DNA of 64,000 nucleotides from Leguminivora glycinivorella (Eukaryota > Arthropoda > Insecta > Lepidoptera > Tortricidae). Shown here in pieces: positions 49,501 to 58,500 of this stretch. Position numbers and translations under genes: made by a program. The notes under the pieces are model-generated. The model did not search any database. It saw only the letters and a program-made list of their open reading frames with translations, and had not been told where the DNA came from. Numbering within the stretch: position 1 is the stretch's first letter; every line of letters begins with the position of its first letter. The DNA is taken from positions 7,826,585 to 7,890,584 of the forward strand of contig NC_062978.1 in assembly GCF_023078275.1 (NCBI RefSeq), read 5' to 3'.

Positions 49501-52500
49501 AATCTATACTTCAAAGTTTTAAAAACTATATTGTGAGTTGTGAGGCACATAATTTATGTTAAACAATGTAAAATATATCAAAAAAATGTGAAAAAATAGT
49601 CAAGACAAATATTTGTTCCATAATAGCAATCATTCTTATTATTTTTATCCTTATTCATTGTTGTATTGTGATTATTTACAAGAACAAACCCACAAACCAC
49701 AAAGGTTAACTGGAAGAGATCCCTTAAAGGGATAAGTTCGCCTTTGTACTTATAATAAGGGGCTGTCCATAAATTACGTCATCGATTTTTTCAGATTTTA
49801 GACCCCCCCCCCCTATAATCATCCTATCGTCATATCTTAATGACCCCCCCCCCCCCCCCTTCTCCCAAAATTGACGTCATTACCAGTTTGACTAAATAAA
49901 ACATTGCAGATTTGAGAAAAATAGGGTATTATATGATTAAAACACTTGGTTATAGAATCATCTTTGATTATTTTTACTTTGGCAATAATCATTGATATAA
50001 TATAACTACTTATAATATAATATAAATACATAGTATAAAACAAAGTCGCTTTCGCTGTCTGTCCCTATGTATGCTTAGATCTTTAAAACTACGCAACGGA
50101 TTTTGATGCGGTTTTTTTAAATAGATAGACTGATTCTTAAAGAAGGTTTATATGTATAATACATTTAAGTACCACGGGCGAAGCCGGGGCGGGCAGCTAG
50201 TATTATATGTAATATTATTGTTAGAGTATTTTATCTGTAGTTATTACTGTATTTGTGTACATCTATGTTGCATTACTTATGTATGTTTATTATGAGTTAT
50301 TTTAGTATTGTATGCGCCTTAGCCTCCTCTCACATTTGCAGTCTCACTTACTAGGTGTGCTGGAAGAAATTTCTTTTTAGAAATAATCTTTTTGTACGTG
50401 AAAAATAAACTATAAATAAGAATGACGTCAATTTCGAAACACCCCCCCCCCCCCATCAATCATTTACCGTCATCCGCAGACCAAACCCCCCCCCCCTAAT
50501 TTAGAATGACGTAATTTATGGACGGCCCCTAAGCTCTTTTTCCTGTGTGTTGTATTATTTTCTGGTACAATAAAGTGTTTTACTACTACTACTACAAACC
50601 GGCCAATCTCGCGAGATCTCGAAATTGGCGAGATCTCGCGAGATTGGTTTCACGAATTCCCGAGATCTCGCCTGGGCCCCAATCTCGTCGAGATTGCATT
50701 CCCTAGTTGCGTCGGTATTAGTGGACGGCATGAGCTTTGCCCATATGGAATTTTAATTATGAAATTATTTATATTATTTTATTTGTTTTTTCCGATATGA
50801 TCTAGTGCACACTGGCAGATCAGTACCAAATAGAAACTACTCACTGTTGTCATTAGTTATGTTATCGACTCGTGCAACGTGCATTTCGTTCGTACCTGTC
50901 CGTACATTAAATGCCGCGACCCGCGACCCAAACATACGATAACTAAAATATCATTCTGATATCAATACATGTAAGTACGTTTGAATTGGCAAGTAGGTAT
51001 ATCTATAAAGCGGATATTTTAATTTTCTTTCATTAAGTACTTTACAACGTCACTAGATTCACACGCATAGTTTTTGCACGTCACGCCTTTGGAAAACATG
51101 CATAGCGTGGCCTACTTTCCTCGATCGTCAGTGATCGACAGCTCGCAATTTTCTCAAAGGGATTATAGTAAGGTAGGTAGTAGGTACCGGCCATTAATTT
51201 CTTTCCACAGACCGGTTGGTTTCACTCCGGTATCGACTTCTAGCGGCTTGCGAAACTGTTACCGTTGAAGGTTGATATTTACCTTCAAATCGAACTGTTA
51301 TCGCTTCTGAATATTTTTTGTTGAAATAGTTTTTGTGGTGGTTTATTGATAGGATTGTTTAAGCAGTTGGATGTGACGTCATGGTGCACGCATGTTGCAC
51401 ACGCTTGCCTCGCGCTTACATTGTGACGAACAGCACTTTCTTCGCGTTCGTCTCGGCCGCGGTAAAAGAACCGGACAGGTCGCCCCGTGCCCCACATATC
51501 GGACAACTTTCGATCAGACTTTCGTTAAAATTTGCCTTTTTTGCGGATCGAGGACCACCAGACTCGTCGTCGCCGGGCCCTCGAAATTTACTTTCATTCA
51601 CACTCGCTGGTAATTATATCATATCTCTGTAGAAGCAGGAATTTTCACGCATACTTAAATAATTACGAGTTAATGTACCGAAATGACCGTGTCCGAAAGG
51701 TCGCTATAGTGGATTAAATAATGGGCGTGAAATATCGTGTTAGTAAATTTGTTTTGATCATTTGCTGAAGGACTGGTGATGTCTTGTGCAAGTTTCAGTC
51801 TGTGTAGCAGCTGTGTATACTCGTGTAACAATTTTATTGTTCCATGCAGTAACAATCACCTGCCGATGCGAGTGACTCACTTTGCGATAATAAGGTTTTG
51901 TTAAAAGCGTAGTTTATTGCATTCGTTTTATTCCCCAATTGCTGATACTAGATGACTCATTCTGGAGTACACAACATTGATAACAAAAATATTTTTCTAA
52001 AAGAAACTTAAAACAGTTTAACACTTTTCAGGAAGAGTAGGTATGTACGAGGGTCTGCTTATGACCCCACATATATAAGAATGTCAGGATTATCAACGGT
52101 ATATCAACCCTATCAATTCGTATATCGTTCGTATTTGATTGGATTTTCGGGAAAATGATTTGTTTTCAGATGATTCATTCACCTAAGCTAGTTTACTTAA
52201 GTACTTAACTAGATTGTGTTTTAATTTTTCGGGAATAAATATCTAGAGAAGCACAGTCTGTAAAAACGATAACGATTTGTTATCATTTCAAATTACCAAT
52301 TTGACTAAGTACCTACTTAATTATTTTCATCCGGATCATCCATAAATATAAAATGTAATTACTTACCCATACATGTATATCTTGGTAGATAGTATATAGC
52401 TTCGATTCGAAATTGAATTCTTATTTCCGAACTCCTTTTATGAACGAACGATTTGATTACATAGGCGTTACAAGTACAAAATTCAATTAATATCTCTCAT

Positions 52501-55500
52501 GCCCAAAAACAACATACAATCGCATTAAGTAATGACTGCTTATGTAACGCATCTGATTGAACAAAAGTTGTGGCTTGTTGACTAAACGAAGGACAGCATT
52601 TAACGCTTTTCTATTTTAGCGAATGTTACACAATACTCGTAAGTGTTACTCAGCTTAGCTGAAAGAGTGGCACGCAAGCCTGCACTTGTAGACAGTCATC
52701 GAGTAGTAAAGACGAGTCTACTGTTTGTTTTTGTTCTTTAGTTATTATCTAAATAGAAAACCATTTATTGCATTCTTAAATCATAAAACATGTTACACAG
52801 CACTTTGCAAAATACATCCACAGCGCAGGCTTCGTCAAACTATGTTTACATTAAGTAATTTATGTCAAATGAGTCATTAATACGAATCAGGGGGCCGATT
52901 TTTGAGTCTCACGGCGTTCGAATTCAGAAAATTGTCACTGAAAATTAGGGTTTGCTCCCGGGAAATACCGGTACCGAAAGTACCGGGAATTCCCGGGATT
53001 TTTGGCCAAGCAAAGAACCGGGAAATCGACTTGAAAAATCCCGGTACTTTCGGTACTTTCGGGAAATATTTTTAGTGACATTTTTTGCTACAAAATTTAT
53101 TTATTTCTGTTTATATTATTTAAACAGTTAAAAAATAGGCGTAGGTACAGTAACACGCGCTTAGTCACTATTTAATAGCGTGTGACAATGGCAGCCTGGC
53201 AGCAGTAGCCACCGCGATACCCTAGCTAGAACCACTAGCCAGTCAGTAGTCGAGTTTTGTATTTTTGGTGCAGGTTTGTTATATTAATTTGTGTATTTAT
53301 TTTTTCTCTCTCAATCTCCTTTGACTCATTTCTCTGCATGTTATAAAACTGTGTTCGCGAATTTTTGCGATAGACTCAAAAACTACTAAACGGATATTTA
53401 TGCGTTTTTCATCTATGTATGAATAGAGTGATTCTTGAGGAATGTTTAAGGTTTTCTTATTATAAATTGATTATTAAAACATGAGTGTGTGTATATATAT
53501 GTGCTAAAAGTCGGTAAAAATCACACCGCTTAAGAGCTTTAATCAAAAACCCTGCCCGTACGTACCGATCGACTTATAACAAAACAAAAAAATGCATGGT
53601 GGAATTGTCGTTCTGATACATAAATGTATTATGTCTAGTAAAAAGTCTGCAATGGCTTATGTCTAACTTTTAATGATAATAAATGCTATAAACATGCTTA
53701 ACTTTAAAAACATGTTTGCATATAATGTGATATTACGGTATTCCACAGAAATTTCCAGAAGATGACAAATTTTCTCGAGAACTCTGACTAGCAAACAAAT
53801 AGTGCACCATCTCTAATGTTTTGTTTCCTTTAGTTTACATTCTTTGATTCAAATTACATGTTTAGGGAATTTTGTGAGGTTTGGCTGCCGGTCTATAATC
53901 AATGATTATATTTCTTTAATAGTATTTGTCTTATTTCTTTTACTATTAAGCAATTAAACATCTCCCAGTAATGGCAGATCGCTTAATCGGAGCACCGGTA
54001 ACCATTGGTGCTTATGGTTTCCTGATTCACGATTTTTTGTTGTTATTGCACGGTATAATCTCTCTATGAAAATAACTATGAAATAAAATACGGAACCCTA
54101 AAAAGGCAGATAAAATAATACGCCGAGCGAAGCCGGTGCGGTTCGGTTATGGTAATATAATAATAAAACATGTAAAATGCCAAAAATTTTTTTTATTTGA
54201 AAAAGTGAAAAAATTAGACCAGTCCCGAAAGTACCGAAAATCCCGGGAAATCCCGGTTCTATATTGCTTCGGTACCGAAAATCCCGGTTCTTTAAAACAG
54301 TACCGGTACTGCAATCCCTACTGAAAATAATAGGCAATTCACCGTTTTCAACCGGTATTTTAGTGACAGTGAGACTCAAAAATCGGTCCCCAGCGGGCCG
54401 ATTTTTGAGTCTCATGCGTTCGAATTCAGAAAATTGTCACCGAAATTAATAAGCAAGTCACCGTTTTCAACCGGTAAGTATTTTAGTGACAAAATACCGT
54501 ATGCGAGATTCAAAAAGCGCCCTCCAGGTCATAAACGTTACTAAAACTAAAATATTCCTCGCTGGATCGTATCTGGCTCAAAAGTTCCCATTATTCCCGC
54601 TGCACTAAAACTAAAATATATTCCTCCCTGGTTATCCTCTTACATTATTCAATTACATATTCTATATATCGAAACGCAGTCTGGCTCTGTCCCGCCATGA
54701 GCGATAGGAAGAACTACAAATGATTGTGACGTTGGCTAGGCGCTAGTCTTTTGCTCGTACGATGCATTATTTTTTTGTTTGGCTCATATTATGTGATTCT
54801 GGGCCCTAAGAAAAAATAGTCAGTCATGTCGTATCAGGTCTCCAAGTCTTGCTTCTTCTTGTTCCTAATTGTATTTATCAGTGGCGGCTGGTGAAAATTT
54901 CTGCTAGGCAACACTGAGCAAAAAGAAACCTACCTTAATATTAGGTACTTTACTAGTAATCAATTTTAGGCAAGCCGGTGGGAATCGGCTTGTATGAGCC
55001 AGCCGCTGCTGGTATTTATCAAGCATGCCGCTTTTCACCTACCATACTCAATACTCCTTCATTCGTCCTTCTCTCAGCCCAGCCAGTCATAAATATACCT
55101 AGATATTTTTCTGGCGACAAGTTACCTATTATTTTAAATACCGAAAATGATAGAATTGATAGAACCGACTCTGGGGAAAGTAAATAGTCTAAGAGTAATA
55201 ATTGGCATGACTCACGCATCTCACGTGCTTGGGTCCGCTTCACGGGACCGCGGGCTACTTCTATTTCTAATTGTCATTCTTATGTACATTTCTCCTGCAG
55301 TTGGCATTGCTGCGGTGATAGATTGATTACCAACGTCGTCGGCAATCAGATGAAAATTATGGTAGGTTAATTTTCATCTTAATTGGTTGTGGTAATTATT
55401 TTTAAGTTTTTCTTCCTTTAAAAGCGTGGACGTCCCATCTAACTACCTAGGTATAATAGGGCCAAAGGTGTCAAGCGAGTAGGTACTTATATAACCTTAG

Positions 55501-58500
55501 TAATCTTTAGCTTTGCAAACTATGCCGTTTAAAGATCATCCCCAAACAGTAAACAGTAGGAATATGTTATCGTTTTATTAAAATGACTTTCTCAAGAAAA
55601 AACTAGATTGGTGCTTATACTTACATAGTATGTAAGTAATTAAGATGAAGTGTTTGCTGGTTCGATACAGTTTGTTCGAACTGTACACATGCTTATTTCC
55701 CAGGATTCTCCACAATTGACTCAAAACACCCTATTGTTAGTTGAAGCAACGGATGTACCTAGGTACTCGTGAATTTTTCGTAACTTCTTTGTTAAGGAAG
55801 TAATTGTGTGAAACTCAATTCAGACTTAGAATTTTGCTCAAAAATTATCTAATTACGCGTCGCTGTGACCATTAAGCAGAAGACATTAAAATTAACAAAC
55901 GGTTATTATTTATTAAGCAGAAGACATTAAAATTAACAAATCTTTTGGCTGGCAATTTCACTAAGAAAGTTTTTGCATGCAATACAATGCGTGTTCAGTT
56001 CGAAAACCATAATAACATTGGTAAAATGTCTCTCTGTTACTCTATTAAGTTCTACTGTCAAGTTTTCTTAAAATTGACCCGCGTGATTATGTGTGGTCAT
56101 ACCTAATATAACATCTTTTTATTTTGAAGTTCTCACCGGGTTCCGAACCCGGACAATAGGGGCGTCTTCATAGGGAGAGCACTGTCGCCAGCGGTGTTTT
56201 CGGGCCGATACGATTTTAAAATTTTCAAGAAAAGAGCGTACCTACTACCGATAACGCTCTTCCAACTACTCCATTGTTGTGGGTATCCAATCCACAGGCT
56301 GCGGTAGTCGTCGTCGGACAATCGGTGCGTTTACCTCCTATATCAAAAAGCTAGACCGTTCGTCTAATACCTACTATTGACCTTGTTACCATTAAATAAC
56401 ACTCAGCCATCATGCACTTCTTTAAAGTAAATAATCACTTAAGTACAAACAACGTCCAAGACACAATGGGTTACCTAATAAATCACCAGTTCGCCAATGA
56501 CTCGCAACTTGGCACTTCACAATGAAGTATTTGACCCAGATGATGACAATGCTGCTCAAACAGGTACTTGTTTCGTAGATCGAGCGCCGAAGGAAACTGC
56601 GCTAGTTACGTGAGCGCGGAAAGAATGGAATGCGTCTTGCGACAAGCTACCTCGGATGTGGGTAATTTTGTATAGTAGCATAGACTTATGTGTCACTTCG
56701 TAAGGACTTGGCATTCGGGCGCTAAAAATGGTCCAGAAATGGGAGCCAAGCCAAGTATGCTGAATATGCGACCAATCTTGAGTGTGATGCGAACCCACCA
56801 GACATCAACCAATCGCGTTGCAGTGTGCTATCAAGGCGCATCAAACGAGAATGTTCAGTCGAAATTATATGAATTGGCTTATCCTTACTTTTAAAATCTT
56901 TGCGTAGTGCAGTTTGTGGGGTAAACAGAGGAAACCTGTGAGTCCAGCTTTGGAATTTAGACAGAGGTCTTCATAGAATTTAAGTAGGCATATGACGTGA
57001 CCTTCATAAAGGTTAAGTAGGTTAAAGACTTTCAAGTACGTGCTTCTGACGTTGAATTACCTACATAATAATATGTAACACTTGGAAAAGTACAAAATCA
57101 GATTTATAAAGAGTTATAACTTTACCTTTCGCAATTAAAATAAAAACGTATTTTTTTTTAATTCAACTTGAGAAATTTTTAGATAAATTATTAGTCAACG
57201 TCCCGTGATTTTTTTTAATTCTTAGGATAAAACATAACATAATATAATACTTTTCACCACCCCAACTGGTAAAGGCTTTCTTTGCTATTCGAAAACAGAT
57301 AGCAAAATTGCATTTTATCCACAAGAGTGCAAAGTAATTTCATACAAATTTTAACTTCATGTCTTAAGCTGGCTGAAAGATTTTACTTATAAATGATGAT
57401 TTTGAATCATAAATATTGAATTATTTGAAGGATTTGATTTAGTTTCATGTTTTATAGTCAGTATTTTGTTCGTGTTGGTGTGGTGAAAAATTTTGTGTTT
57501 TACTCGGTGGCAAAGTTTGTTTAACCTTATAGGTGGCGCATAAGTCTAGAGTACCTAATAGTTATTTGTTTAACAAGGGGGCAAAGTTGTCGTTTAACCG
57601 CACATGCCAATATTGATATCCGAGCAAGCGAAAGATTCCAATATTGAACCGCGAGCGTAGCGAGTGGTTCAAAAAGTGGAATCTTGAGCGTTGCGAGGGT
57701 TTCAACTTCAAGGCACGAAGGTTAAACAACCTTTGCCTCCGAGTGAAACACAAATTTTTTCACCACACCAACACGAACAAAATACTGACTATAAAACATC
57801 AAACTAAATCAAATCCAGCAATCTATTCAATATAAATGATTCAAAATGATTATTTGTTGGTAACTTCTATCAGCCAGCTCAAGACATCACGTTAAAATTT
57901 TGTATGAAATTACTTTGCACTCTTGTAGATAAAATGCAGTTTTGCTATCCGTTTTCGAATAGCAAAATTGATCTTTGAAAAGATGGTGCGGTGAAAAAGC
58001 TTTTGAAATCATCCTAGTTTACCCAACTTTGCTGACTAGTGAGTAGTCAGAAAAAGTGCTTCACACGGTGTTCGCGGGCCATAGAGTTGCCCATGTCACT
58101 CTTATTTCGAATTTTACAAGTGCAACAGAGGCAATACCTCGAACGTGATTCGCGGTAAGCCTCTATCCGTGGAACAAGGCTCGTGGGAATCAGCGTAGAC
58201 GACAAAAAGTGTCAACAGACTTAATCTCTCCTTTGGCGATGTGAATGTACATAACAGACACAGAAATCAAACAATGACATAATGCTACATTGCCCAAAGT
58301 CCGTACAAAAACTATACCGAGAACTAAGCGAGACAATGTGACAAAAATGACTGGCTCTAATGGGAAAACGAAACTGAAGAATTTATTACAACAATTGAAC
58401 ATTTAATGAGTGTGTGGATCTGTGGATGCAGTTATATTATGTACTATGCAGGCTCCACTGGATATTTAATGAAGCAGATCTTGGGATGATTGTCCGTATA

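Larger units (their letters stand above)
48496..50705. mobile_element. Non-autonomous hAT-like element 1 with nested insertions
   Basis: The ends TAGGGAATACAATCTCG and CGAGATTGCATTCCCTA are inverted, and the 8-bp duplication GTTGCGTC flanks both sides (48488-48495, 50706-50713). Within ~110 bp of each end the palindrome CGAGATCTCG or a half of it recurs many times. A SINE (49191-49503) and a family H MITE (49759-50529) sit inside. No transposase remains. Confidence 0.85.
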
